From NCBI GenBank assembly GCA_028293725.1, contig JAQGOE010000032.1, forward strand, positions 1-64,000: a stretch of 64,000 nt of DNA, given 5' to 3'. Of this stretch, positions 8,871 to 17,259 are shown one piece after another; position 1 is the stretch's first letter; every line of letters starts with the position of its first letter. The stretch comes from Gammaproteobacteria bacterium. GTDB taxonomy: Bacteria; Pseudomonadota; Gammaproteobacteria; Steroidobacterales; Steroidobacteraceae. The position numbers and the translations under genes are program-made. The notes under the pieces are model-generated. The model was not told the DNA's origin. It did not search any database and saw only the letters and a program-made list of their open reading frames with translations.

Positions 8871-8943
8871 ATGTCGACCGGGCATTGGCGAAAACTCGTA
8901 TTCACCAACTGCTCCGCTCATCGCGAAAACCTGCGCAATTTAG

Positions 8944-9498
8944 TCAAAGGTTTGCCGCAATCCACTCCGCATAAAACTGCATGAAGCCTTGCATGAATTG
9001 CCGTGTCCCGTCGTTGATCACCTTGCCGTTGACGTCGAACAGCTTTTCGGCGCCGCCAATATAAGCTTCGGGCTGCGCCATCGCGGGGACATTCAGGAAG
9101 ACAAGCGACTGCCGCAAATGGTGGTTGGCGCCGAATGCGCCTATACCGCCCAGCGAGGCACTGACGACCGCGCCCGGCTTGCCATTCCATGCGTTCTTGC
9201 CATAGGGTCGCGAGCCGACATCGATCGCATTCTTTAGTGCGGCCGGCACCGAGCGGTTGTACTCGGGGGTGACGAAAAGAACCGCGTCGGCCGCCCCGAT
9301 GCGCTCGCGAAACGCCGTCCATTCCGGGGGCGGCTTTTCTTCACCGTCCTGATTGTAGATCGGCAACTGGCCGATCTCGATGATGGATAGTTTCAGCCCA
9401 ACAGGCGCCAGCTCGGCGAGCGCGTGCGCCACTTTGCGGTTGATCGAATCTCTCCGCAGGCTGCCGACGAGCACGGCAACGTCGTGTACCTTGTCCAC
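8944..9498 (-). CDS. NADPH-dependent FMN reductase (flavodoxin-like)
   Basis: About 184 residues of the FMN_red/SsuE-ChrR type, reducing FMN, quinones or similar electron acceptors with NAD(P)H. Visible are VLVGSLRRDSINRK (phosphate loop), FVTPEYNRSVPAALKNAID (flavin-binding signature) and SLGGIGAFGANHHLR. The start at GTG 9498 is preferred over GTG 9513 because GGAGACAGGA lies immediately upstream of it. It is convergent with the lysR gene. One of three flavodoxin-fold reductases in the island (others at 13327 and 33539). Confidence 0.87.
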   Translation of the reverse strand: MDKVHDVAVLVGSLRRDSINRKVAHALAELAPVGLKLSIIEIGQLPIYNQDGEEKPPPEWTAFRERIGAADAVLFVTPEYNRSVPAALKNAIDVGSRPYGKNAWNGKPGAVVSASLGGIGAFGANHHLRQSLVFLNVPAMAQPEAYIGGAEKLFDVNGKVINDGTRQFMQGFMQFYAEWIAANL

Positions 9499-9583
9499 TC
9501 CTGTCTCCTTCACTGATCAATGCGTTGTACGCGCGCAGCGATGGACAAACCAGCTGCGGCTCGACGCGTTTTCAACTATCAAC

Positions 9584-9718
9584 TTAGGCACCCTGCTTGC
9601 TCCGAGACAACCTCGGATCCGGAGTGAAGGAGCCCGCACTAAGTGCGATGACCTGGAGAAATCCACCGGCGATTGAGATGTTTTTCATGAAATGGATCAT
9701 TTGGTTCCGATCTGAGTT
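9584..9718 (-). pseudogene. C-terminal remnant of a DoxX gene
   Basis: About 44 residues (DRNQMIHFMKNISIAGGFL..., ending SRSKQGA) match the last helix and tail of the DoxX protein at 6428 (ADQTQMIMFFKNLSIAGGFL). Nothing upstream continues the match. It shows that the doxX segment was once duplicated. Its former promoter region may survive as the repeat at 9729-9892. Confidence 0.75.
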
Positions 9719-9728
9719 CAAGGTCTTG

Positions 9729-9892
9729 GCAATCACGCAGCTGCGAAACGTCGAATGACACCTATACAAAGTGGGGGCCCGACTCTGGGCCGATCGCACA
9801 TGCGCCGAAGAGTTTGGCTCCACCGACATGCTAGTCGTTTCATCCGGACACTTGCTTGCGCCATCGCGAGGGCAATTGTGCGAACGTTGCCT
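9729..9892 (+). repeat. Upstream-region repeat, copy A
   Basis: About 165 bp alignable with 13961-14129. It includes a 39-bp core at 9827-9865 (identical but for one base to 14064-14102) and the flanking AAACGTCGAATG and GCGC/GAACGTTGCCT segments. A weaker third copy of the inner part is at 21868-21910. It contains no frame. Each copy lies upstream of a minus-strand gene or remnant (doxX remnant here), so it looks like a duplicated promoter or operator region. Confidence 0.65.
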
Positions 9893-10124
9893 CGTAGGGG
9901 ATCGCGTGCAGCCGGAGTACGCGGTTCCCGCGATTCCCTCAGGGGCTTGAACTCTCGCGCCGAGCCCGAAGACCTTGATGTACTCATCTGCATTTTCAAA
10001 CGGCGTGAACCGCCTTCAGGTCTTCTCCACGCATCGTTGGCACAACTCGCGTCAAGCCAGCACGAGCAAGGCCCCTCGAGGGGCGGGTAGCATCGGACGC
10101 AAGCTGCTTTCTAAGGAGACTGAA

Positions 10125-10697
10125 ATGACACTGAAGGCTTCTCTTCGCTACGGCCTTTCGGCTGTCGTCCTCGCACTGAACGCGACCATGCTGGTCATTC
10201 ATCAACCGGCGCAAGCACAGCAGGCTAAAGCCAAAGCCGACATCGTTCTGGTCGATCCGCGGGACCAACACGCCGTTCGCAACGTCAACAACGTTCTTAC
10301 GCTCTATCAAATGATGATCAATGAGAACAAGGCGGTAGAAGGCACGGCTAGATTTCTCACTCCGGGTTACATCCAGCACAATCCCCTGATTGCTGACGGC
10401 GGTCCCGCGCTCGGAAAATATTTCGCAGCCGTTAAGGCGGCGCATCCAAGCGCTCACGTTGTCGTCCATAGGATCATCGCCGTTGGCGACTACGTATTAG
10501 CCCACGTCAATTTCGTGAATTTGCTGACGGATGATGCCAGTGACACGGGAATCGCCGGCGTCGACATCTACAAAATGAATGCGGACGGGAAGGCCGTCGA
10601 GCACTGGGACACCCTGCAACTCGTCGGAAATCCGAAGAATTCGGCTCCGTGGGTCGGTCCAAATATTCCCAGCGCCAACACGCACGGCATGTTCTGA
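10125..10697 (+). CDS. Exported SnoaL-like (NTF2-fold) protein
   Basis: 190 residues, ATG at 10125 with AAGGAG 8 bp upstream. Residues 1-30 form a signal peptide (VVLALNATMLVIHQPAQAQQA). The mature part has the SnoaL-like signature, MMINENKAVEGTARFLTPGYIQHNP, LADG-type turn, HPSAHVVVHRIIAVGDYVLAHVNF and the end IDIYKMN-like strand followed by VEHWDTLQ. Proteins of this type are predicted periplasmic cyclases, isomerases or binding proteins; the substrate is unknown. A close paralogue (about 85% identical by eye) is at 16613-17185 on the other strand. Confidence 0.82.
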   Translation: MTLKASLRYGLSAVVLALNATMLVIHQPAQAQQAKAKADIVLVDPRDQHAVRNVNNVLTLYQMMINENKAVEGTARFLTPGYIQHNPLIADGGPALGKYFAAVKAAHPSAHVVVHRIIAVGDYVLAHVNFVNLLTDDASDTGIAGVDIYKMNADGKAVEHWDTLQLVGNPKNSAPWVGPNIPSANTHGMF

Positions 10698-10800
10698 AGC
10701 ATTCGGCCGTGCAGAGTCCAATGCGACTAGTCCCCGATCGGGGTTTGGGAGCGCCTGTTGGGAAAAGAGGCGCGCCATTCGCGCATCGCCTCTCAGTTAA

Positions 10801-12090
10801 ATGACATGCCCACCGATCAAGTGCGCCACGACCTTCACCAGGCCAAAGGCCACCAGCGCAATCGTCGTAGGTGTGGTGAGCGTATTCGCGTTTGGCAAAG
10901 CGTGGGCCACCGACGGATACCTCGCCATCGGCTACGGAACCCAATCGAAGGGCATGGCCGGTGCGGGCCTGGCCGATCCCAAGGATGCCCTCGCGATCGC
11001 CAATAACCCTGCCGCCGCTTTCGCGCTGGGGGACTGTATCGATTTCGACCTCGACCTGATGAAAGCCGATCGTCAGGCATCGCTGATTGGCAATGCGTAC
11101 GGGCCTAATCAGACCTATGCGGGCAATGGCGGCGGATTGACCCCGATCCCCGAGCTCGGTCTCACCAGACGTGTAGGCGAGAGATGGGCCCTTGGCTGGG
11201 CAATGTATTCGGGAGGCGTCGCAACGGAATACAAATCCAATCCGTTTGCGCGCTTCGGAGCTACGGGGTCGGCGGGCGTGCAACTGGCCCAGGCCATCAT
11301 CTCTCCCACCGTGGCCTATGAGCTCGCGCCCGGCCATTCCATCGGCGTCGCCTTTGACTTCAGTGGGCAAATGTTCGAGGGCTACGGCATTCAGCCATTC
11401 GCTGCTTATTCATCAGTCCCGGATCACTTTACTGACCGCGGCCGCACGATTGCTTGGGGATATGGGGCGAAGATTGGATACTTGGGCGAGTTGACTTCGC
11501 GACTCTCTTTCGGCGCCTTCTATCAATCCCGCACGTATAGCCAACGATTTGTGCATTACTCGGGCCTCTTCGTCGGCAGCGGCGCTTTCGACATTCCCTC
11601 GACCTACGGCGCGGGCTTCGCCTTCAAGGCAACCGACCAGCTCGACCTCACAGCCGACGTGCATCGAATCAACTACGGTGAAATCCCTTCGCTTGCCAAC
11701 ACCATAAGCCCATTGGTGGCGGGCCAAGACTTCGGGACAGCGAATGGTCCCGGCTTTGGCTGGCGGGACATCACCGCCGTCAAGATCGGCGCAAACTACC
11801 GGATCAATTCCACGTGGCAGGTGCGGGCTGGATGGGGCCACTCGGGCAATCCCATCCCCAGCAACCAGACACTCCTGAGCATCCTCGCGCCGGCCGTCGT
11901 GCGAAACCAGTTCACCGTCGGAGCGACCTGGACACGGCCTTCAGGATTTGAGATCAGCGGCTACGTGCTCGATGCGCCTAAGACAACAGTCAGGGGATCG
12001 GGCTCCATTCCAGGTGTGTTCGGTGGTGGTGAGGCCAACATCTCGCTGGGCGAAATCGTCGTCGGGCTGGGATTCGGTTGGCGGCACTGA
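10801..12090 (+). CDS. FadL/OmpP1-type outer-membrane transporter
   Basis: 429 residues with an N-terminal signal segment (about residues 20-36, VVGVVSVFAFGKAWA) followed by GYGTQSKGMAGAGLA, the usual mature N-terminus of the FadL/TodX family, and ALAIANNPAAAFAL (NPAG-like hatch motif). The rest alternates short hydrophobic strands ending in Tyr, Phe or Trp, as in a 14-strand barrel, and terminates GLGFGWRH. The family imports hydrophobic compounds such as fatty acids or aromatic hydrocarbons. It follows the SnoaL-like gene by 103 bp. No strong ribosome-binding site is visible. Confidence 0.85.
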   Translation: MTCPPIKCATTFTRPKATSAIVVGVVSVFAFGKAWATDGYLAIGYGTQSKGMAGAGLADPKDALAIANNPAAAFALGDCIDFDLDLMKADRQASLIGNAYGPNQTYAGNGGGLTPIPELGLTRRVGERWALGWAMYSGGVATEYKSNPFARFGATGSAGVQLAQAIISPTVAYELAPGHSIGVAFDFSGQMFEGYGIQPFAAYSSVPDHFTDRGRTIAWGYGAKIGYLGELTSRLSFGAFYQSRTYSQRFVHYSGLFVGSGAFDIPSTYGAGFAFKATDQLDLTADVHRINYGEIPSLANTISPLVAGQDFGTANGPGFGWRDITAVKIGANYRINSTWQVRAGWGHSGNPIPSNQTLLSILAPAVVRNQFTVGATWTRPSGFEISGYVLDAPKTTVRGSGSIPGVFGGGEANISLGEIVVGLGFGWRH

Positions 12091-12264
12091 AATGGCGGTC
12101 ACCGCATCAGCATCTGCGAGCTCGAACTCGTTGACGCTTCGAAGGCGCACGGTCATGGCCCCCGTTTCGAGTAGCAAGTGCCCCTGGCCCAGCACTGCGC
12201 ACCTGGCGGCCCGCAAGAGAATAGATGCTGCCTGGACTCAACGCTGACATCGCGCACGCTTCGT

Positions 12265-13212
12265 CTACTGTTGCGGCGGCAAACTTGGTATGCCCTTTGA
12301 GATGCGGAAGACTACGTTGTACCCTTCAGCACGATTACGCACATCGACCTCTTTGTAGCCGTTCAGATGAATCCAGGTGTTGTGGCCCGTGAACAGTTGG
12401 ATTCCACCGCCGAGACCTACCGTCCTTTCCAAGGAGTTGGGAATTCGGACACCATTGGCATTATGGTCGGTTAGTTGCTGGACCCAGTATCCGTTGAATC
12501 CGACGCGGAAGTTACGGATAACCTCGTACGACGTCGCGTAGTTCATGTGAAAGGCCTGCCCCGACTGCGTGGTGTCGTCGCGGGAGCCTACAAACGGGTC
12601 CTGGTTGACGGACGCCCAGAGGTAGTGAAGGCGGGCGCTAAACTCGATTTTATTTAGCTCGTATGTCACCGCATAGTAGGGCTCGAGGACGGCATAGTGA
12701 TTGCCGAGGTTTACGGCTTGCTGATGATTGTATTGACCGGTCGGCACGGTCACGTCGAGGAACAGTCTGTTCCCGAAAATGCCGCTGCCGAGTTTTGTCG
12801 GCTCCCACTGCAATCCCCCTCCAACGGTTAGATCGGCGAGCCCGCGGACGGTCGTAGATGGTCCGTTCGCGAAGTTCACCTGGAGACGGACCCATGGCTG
12901 TAAGGCCTCAAATGCAAGCCAACCGCCGATAACGCGCTGCTGGGTGACATAGACGATGTGGCTGGTAGTGGAGAACGAAGTGAAATGATTTGAGCCAGGG
13001 ACGGTGTTACCGCGAGCGTCCTTCAACTTGTCCGCATCGTAGTAGTCCGGAAATTCCTGGAATAGCCAACCAGGAACGGCAAGACCATCTTCAAAATTGG
13101 TGATACCCAGATCTACGGCCGGCAGCTGTACCTGCGCCGAACAACACTGCGGGATGCCGATCGAACCGTACAGCAATGTGATCGGTAGCAGAAACCTTAA
13201 GGACAAGCGCAT
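12265..13212 (-). CDS. Outer-membrane protein, phenol-degradation MetA-like family
   Basis: 315 residues with a signal peptide (RLSLRFLLPITLLYGSIG... cut near CCSAQ). Then comes an ITNFEDGLAVPGWLFQEF start and repeated amphipathic strands with LGSGIFGNRLFLDVTVPTG, HLNGYKEV and other features of the SphA/MetA-type (PF13557-like) barrel proteins found in aromatic-degradation clusters. It is convergent with the FadL-type gene. Transport of a hydrophobic or aromatic compound is inferred from family and context. Confidence 0.7.
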   Translation of the reverse strand: MRLSLRFLLPITLLYGSIGIPQCCSAQVQLPAVDLGITNFEDGLAVPGWLFQEFPDYYDADKLKDARGNTVPGSNHFTSFSTTSHIVYVTQQRVIGGWLAFEALQPWVRLQVNFANGPSTTVRGLADLTVGGGLQWEPTKLGSGIFGNRLFLDVTVPTGQYNHQQAVNLGNHYAVLEPYYAVTYELNKIEFSARLHYLWASVNQDPFVGSRDDTTQSGQAFHMNYATSYEVIRNFRVGFNGYWVQQLTDHNANGVRIPNSLERTVGLGGGIQLFTGHNTWIHLNGYKEVDVRNRAEGYNVVFRISKGIPSLPPQQ

Positions 13213-13326
13213 GGGCTTCGGCTCAGCGTGCCAACGTGGAACACATCGTTACGCTGCCGACATTCGTAACAGCCCCAATTTAGCCCGTGATATGCCTCCT
13301 GTCTCCGCACAACGGCTTTCTCAGCG

Positions 13327-13926
13327 TCAGCGGTGCAGTTTGTTGGCGACTTCGGCCACTTTGCGGCCCTGGTAGCGCGCGCCGTTCAATTCATTTTCAG
13401 TGGGCATGCGAGAACCGTCGCCGCCTGCAATCGTTGTCGCGCCGTAGGGCGAGCCGCCGGTAATTTCGTCGAGGGTCATCTGACCGGCATGACCGTAGTC
13501 AAGACCGACGACCACCATCCCGAAGTGCAGAAGATTCGTAATGATCGAGAACAGCGTCGTTTCCTGGCCGCCGTGTTGTGTGGCGGTTGAGGTGAACGCA
13601 CCGCCGACTTTTCCGTGCAGGGCCCCGCGCATCCAAAGGCTGCCGGCCTGGTCCAAAAAGTTGGCCATTTGAGAGGAAAGCCGCCCAAATCGCGTTCCAG
13701 CCCCAATGACGATGGCATCGTAAGCAGCAAGATCGTCGATCTTCGCGATGGGCGCCGCCTGGTCGATCTTGAAGTGCGACTTACGTGCAACCTCCTCGGG
13801 CACCAGGTCTGGAACGCGTTTGATGCCGACTGTTGCGCCGACTTCTCTGGCGCCTTCGGCAACGGCGTTGGCCATCACCTCGATGTGACCATACGATGAG
13901 TAGTAGAGCACGAGAACTTTCGCCAT
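13327..13926 (-). CDS. wrbA: NAD(P)H:quinone oxidoreductase, WrbA type
   Basis: 199 residues, the standard WrbA length. [18 protein letters not shown] is the FMN phosphate loop, [21 protein letters not shown] the second flavin loop, and [22 protein letters not shown] the characteristic WrbA segment, ending [12 protein letters not shown]. It carries out two-electron reduction of quinones, avoiding semiquinones. The ATG at 13926 has GGAGAAAG upstream. The repeat copy B starts 35 bp upstream of this start, suggesting shared regulation with other genes of the block. Confidence 0.92.
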   Translation of the reverse strand: MAKVLVLYYSSYGHIEVMANAVAEGAREVGATVGIKRVPDLVPEEVARKSHFKIDQAAPIAKIDDLAAYDAIVIGAGTRFGRLSSQMANFLDQAGSLWMRGALHGKVGGAFTSTATQHGGQETTLFSIITNLLHFGMVVVGLDYGHAGQMTLDEITGGSPYGATTIAGGDGSRMPTENELNGARYQGRKVAEVANKLHR

Positions 13927-13960
13927 GATTCTTTCTCCGTTCTTCTTTAAGACTTAAGTG

Positions 13961-14129
13961 GCAATCGCAAAACGACCAAACGTCGAATGGCTCTCGATGC
14001 AAAGTGCGCCACGCGAGTCGCGGGGCTAGCCGACCATGCGAAAAAGAGTTTGAGTCTAATCAGCATGCTAGTCGTTTCACCCGGACACTTGCTTGCGCCA
14101 TCTTGACCGCAGTTGCGCAGACGTTGCCT
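13961..14129 (+). repeat. Upstream-region repeat, copy B
   Basis: Partner of 9729-9892, with a 39-bp core at 14064-14102. It begins 35 bp upstream of wrbA and occupies the gap between wrbA and the broken hydratase gene. It most likely carries the wrbA promoter and an operator. The rest of the gap (14130-14285) holds no gene that I can see. Confidence 0.65.
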
Positions 14130-14285
14130 GGTGGAAGCGATTGGACGTGACCAGAGTCTGTCGCGAGACTTGTGGTGCTTCCGAAGGGATTCTTGGCTGA
14201 TTTGAATCGGGCGCGTCAGCCCGCCAAATCGAGGCGCCGCCGCAGTCTTTGGGTCAGTGAACGACCGCTTGCGCCGGATCGTCGG

Positions 14286-14534
14286 TCAGCCGCCGAATCT
14301 ATCCCCAATGGGTGTCTCGTAGAATGCTCCTAAATCGCCGCCTGCCATGAAACAACGTGTGTTACCGGAGAACACGATGACTCGTGTTCCCCGGTCTGCA
14401 GTTGCGTTGTCCACCGCCGCTGCAAACGCCTCCGCCATTGATCGATTTATCGTGTTCAGCGCTGCCGGTCTATTGAAGCGGAGCTCCGCCACACCGTCCT
14501 CAGAGGAAGTCTCAATCTCAATAAGTTCGGTCAT
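14286..14534 (-). pseudogene. Enoyl-CoA hydratase/isomerase, N-terminal fragment
   Basis: 82 residues reading TELIEIETSSEDGVAELRFN... then RVIVFSGNTRCFMAGGDLGAF, the oxyanion-hole strand of the crotonase fold (usually FcaGgDl). The frame stops at 14286, whereas intact crotonases have about 260 residues, so the hexamerisation and second catalytic segments are lost. It is the last gene of a minus-strand operon, 48 bp after the acetoacetate-decarboxylase-like gene. Confidence 0.8.
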
Positions 14535-14582
14535 GGTTCGTGCCCAGTCGCCGTGGTCAAACGGTTCCGCACGGTCCCCGCG

Positions 14583-15350
14583 TCAGGCCGTGAACGGGAA
14601 CGTCTCCTGAGGTCGGTGTAGTTTAAAGGCCGAGTCATAGAAAGCTACTGCTTCCACGTCGCCCACAATCGGAAGTTCATGGACCGCCGAGAACGCCGAA
14701 GCGCCCGGAAAACTCAGCGTTCCGTCCCCCGACCAGATCTCGCCCGAAACAAACTCCAGCCCGGATGGCACGAGCTCGCAGACGGAGAGCGGACCGCCTG
14801 GAACTGCGGATCCGATAACTCGGAGGGCGATTGCCTTAACCAACGTTGGCTTTTCCGCGGTTATTTCGCCAATGCGCTGGCTAGGCCGAAAGATACCTTG
14901 CGCCAATGTAACACCGGCGGGACGAGACAGACGCGCCGGAATCAAACCGTACACGTTGGCTTCGTTCATGTCGAAGTCTATCTCCCCGAGCAATTTTGGA
15001 TACCCTTCTCGCTCGCGTCCCGCGATCATTCCGCGTTCGTTCGAGATGAAGATATGCGGGACAAAGCCCCTTTCCTCGCCGCGAAAACTTGCATGAACGA
15101 TATGAATGTATTCCCGAAACGGACCAACGCTGCTGAAGCCATAGTTGAGAAACATGACCGACACTTTGGGGTTCTCTTCGATCTCCAAGGCAGAGGGTAG
15201 AAGCTCGGCGGCCGCGTCAGTATGTGTTCGATAACTGAACGTCACCTGATTCACATTCCTGAAGTAAGCGCTCTCGAAGCTCAAGGGGTCCGCATGGACC
15301 GGCATCGTTTGAGCAAGGTCTCGACGAGTCAATTTTCCGGCTACAGTCAT
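14583..15350 (-). CDS. Acetoacetate decarboxylase family protein
   Basis: 255 residues from the ATG at 15350, chosen because AAGGAAGG precedes it; an upstream in-frame start at 15446 lacks such a site. The family fold is visible in NQVTFSYRTHTDAAAELLP, VSVMFLNYGF, and PHIFISNERGMIAGREREGYPK. The Lys at residue 119 corresponds to the Schiff-base Lys region (GYPK); the family often has a second Lys next to it, here Leu. Members decarboxylate or hydrate small beta-keto acids, so the substrate is open. It lies between the alpha/beta hydrolase gene (24 bp gap) and the truncated hydratase gene. Confidence 0.8.
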   Translation of the reverse strand: MTVAGKLTRRDLAQTMPVHADPLSFESAYFRNVNQVTFSYRTHTDAAAELLPSALEIEENPKVSVMFLNYGFSSVGPFREYIHIVHASFRGEERGFVPHIFISNERGMIAGREREGYPKLLGEIDFDMNEANVYGLIPARLSRPAGVTLAQGIFRPSQRIGEITAEKPTLVKAIALRVIGSAVPGGPLSVCELVPSGLEFVSGEIWSGDGTLSFPGASAFSAVHELPIVGDVEAVAFYDSAFKLHRPQETFPFTA

Positions 15351-15373
15351 GATCGTTTTCCTTCCTTTTACAA

Positions 15374-16129
15374 CTATGCAATCGTTACGGTTCGAGGCGC
15401 CACATAACGTGATGGCCACGCGGCGATGAGATTCGCCACATAACAAGTGTCGCGATCTTCGGTAAGCAGGTGATCGGCGCCTTCCAGTGAGATGAAACTC
15501 TTCGGGTGTCTTGCGGCGCGAAATGTTCGGAACGCATTTTGAAGAATCAGGAGCGGACGCCTGAGCGCGGCGATTCGCGCGCCTTGATCGTGTCGCCGAA
15601 GGTCTTCAACAGACGACTTATGAATGTGAAACGGCCGCCGGGCAAACTGAACATCCGCTTCGCCGTCTGCCTCGATTTTTGTCAAACTAGCCGGATCAAA
15701 CTGCTTCAATACGTGCTGGACATCAAACGGCGTCCCGATCGTCGTGACAGCCTTCACCGTGCGCAGATCGGCAGCCGCGGCGAGCGCTGCGGCGCCGCCA
15801 AGACTGTGACCGACCAATAGGTCCGGCGGCCTTCCGGCCGATTCCATGGCCCGGCCCGCCGCCACAAGATTGGCGACGTCTGCACCGAATCCTTCGGCAC
15901 CAAACTTTCCACCGCTCTTACCCAGCCCCGCGAGATCGAACCGCAATGTACCAATGCCGTGTTCGGCGAGACCGCGTGCGATTCTGACCGCAGCGAGATT
16001 GTCTTTGCCGCAGGTAAAGCAGTGTGCGAATAGCGTCCATGCATGTACGGATTCTCCGGGCACCTCTAATCGTCCGGACAGCTGATAGCCTGATGGACGC
16101 CTGAAATCGAATGCGCTTGACGTGATCAT
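15374..16129 (-). CDS. Alpha/beta hydrolase (OsmC-associated type), acid loop missing
   Basis: 251 residues. LFAHCFTCGKDN is the oxyanion loop seen in hydrolases that are often fused to OsmC. LVGHSLGGAAAL carries the nucleophile Ser (residue 109), and GADHLL carries the catalytic His near 228. Between RRPLLIL (residue 191) and FRAARHPKSF the usual segment HxPxDxxVxxxNA is shortened to QNAF-RT, so the Asp normally found there is absent. Activity is therefore doubtful unless another acid substitutes. It starts 9 bp after the osmC stop codon; in many bacteria the two are one polypeptide. Confidence 0.82.
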   Translation of the reverse strand: MITSSAFDFRRPSGYQLSGRLEVPGESVHAWTLFAHCFTCGKDNLAAVRIARGLAEHGIGTLRFDLAGLGKSGGKFGAEGFGADVANLVAAGRAMESAGRPPDLLVGHSLGGAAALAAAADLRTVKAVTTIGTPFDVQHVLKQFDPASLTKIEADGEADVQFARRPFHIHKSSVEDLRRHDQGARIAALRRPLLILQNAFRTFRAARHPKSFISLEGADHLLTEDRDTCYVANLIAAWPSRYVAPRTVTIA

Positions 16130-16138
16130 TTCGACCGT

Positions 16139-16522
16139 TCACACGAACGTTGTGTGGATTGGAATGCCGGCTTTCAGGGTGAGGGTCACGGGCGTGCGCT
16201 CGGCTATTTCAGCGAGTCTCTCGCGCTGCTTCTCATTGGCGCCGGGCACGTCAAGTTTCCGGTCGATGCGGGCTCCCTCCGCGTCTCGAACTAGGCGGAC
16301 ATCAACGCCAAACTCGGCGAGTGTCCATTGTTTGCGTTCGGCGTACATCTTCAGGGTGATTGCGGTCCACGCGCCGAGGCTGGCCAGCAGCAAATCGTAC
16401 GGCGCCGGCCCGTGACTCGCATCACCACGAGAGATGGGTTCATCGACGACGAGCTTAAACCCCGACACCTCTACCGTCGTCGCATACCGGGTTTCACCGA
16501 CTAGAGCATGAGCTTGCGTCAT
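16139..16522 (-). CDS. OsmC-like protein lacking both peroxidatic cysteines
   Basis: 127 residues from the ATG at 16522 (an alternative in-frame start at 16579 adds 19 residues). The OsmC fold is clear: ETRYATTVEVSGFKLVVDEP, GPAPYDLLLASLGAWTAITLKMYA, and ERLAEIAERTPVTLTLKAGI. In active hydroperoxide-reducing members the two conserved Cys lie in LGACT and ERCPV. Here they are Trp52 (TGG) and Thr110 (ACG), so thiol chemistry is impossible. It may be a degenerate copy or a binding protein. It sits between the SnoaL-like and hydrolase genes. Confidence 0.82.
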   Translation of the reverse strand: MTQAHALVGETRYATTVEVSGFKLVVDEPISRGDASHGPAPYDLLLASLGAWTAITLKMYAERKQWTLAEFGVDVRLVRDAEGARIDRKLDVPGANEKQRERLAEIAERTPVTLTLKAGIPIHTTFV

Positions 16523-16612
16523 AATGATATTCTTGGAGTGCTCCGCTTTCGCCTCAATGGGGTTCTCGCTCGCATTCAAAGCGCGCGGCGACCGACCGCG
16601 CGCGTTGCCCTC

Positions 16613-17185
16613 TTAGAACATGCCGTTTTGATTCGCCCTCGGGACGTTTGAGCCCACCCAGGGCGCCGAATTTTTCGCGTCACCGACGAGTTGCAGCGTG
16701 TCCCAATGCTCCGTGGCCTTCCCCTCGGCGTTCATCTTGTAAATATCCACTCCCGCGATTCCGGGATCGTTGGCGTCATCTGATAGCAGGTTGACAAAGT
16801 TAACGTGAGCGAACACGTAATCACCAACGCCGATGATCTTGTGCACAACTACGTGCGCACTCGGATGCGCCGACTTCACACCCGCAAAGTACTTTCCCAG
16901 AGCCGCAGAACCGTCTGCGATTAAGGGGTTGTGCTGGATGTATCCGGGGACAAGCAACTTAGCGGTGCCTTCTTCCGCCTTGTTCTCATTAATCATCATC
17001 TGATAGAGGGTGAGAACGTTGTTGACGTTGCGCACGGCCTTTTTGTCGCGCGCGTCGACCAGCACCAGATCGGCTTTCGCCTTTGCGGTCTGAGCATACG
17101 CCGCCGGCTGTTCGGCGAGCGATCCAGCGCCAGTTACCAAGAGAGCGACGGCAAGGCCTGTTCGAAGAGTTGTATTTAATCTCAT
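16613..17185 (-). CDS. Exported SnoaL-like (NTF2-fold) protein, paralogue
   Basis: 190 residues with a signal peptide (LAVALLVTGAGSLAEQPAAYAQT) and the same domain as the product of 10125-10697: VNNVLTLYQMMINENKAEEG, YIQHNPLIADG, HPSAHVVVHKIIGVGDYVFAH, TEHWDTLQLVGDAKNSAPWV. The two mature parts are nearly superimposable, while the signal peptides differ. Here it lies inside a minus-strand operon with SDR and OsmC genes. Function is not established; periplasmic location is predicted. Confidence 0.82.
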   Translation of the reverse strand: MRLNTTLRTGLAVALLVTGAGSLAEQPAAYAQTAKAKADLVLVDARDKKAVRNVNNVLTLYQMMINENKAEEGTAKLLVPGYIQHNPLIADGSAALGKYFAGVKSAHPSAHVVVHKIIGVGDYVFAHVNFVNLLSDDANDPGIAGVDIYKMNAEGKATEHWDTLQLVGDAKNSAPWVGSNVPRANQNGMF

Positions 17186-17259
17186 GTCATGTCTCCTTGA
17201 TTGTTTTACTGTAGAAATCGACGTAGACGCTATATCGCAACGATGTTCTCGTACACCGC

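Noticed and set aside
9827..9865. Sigma-54 promoter in the upstream repeat core
   Set aside because: The core read on the minus strand has TGGCGC but not the TTGCA element at the required spacing.
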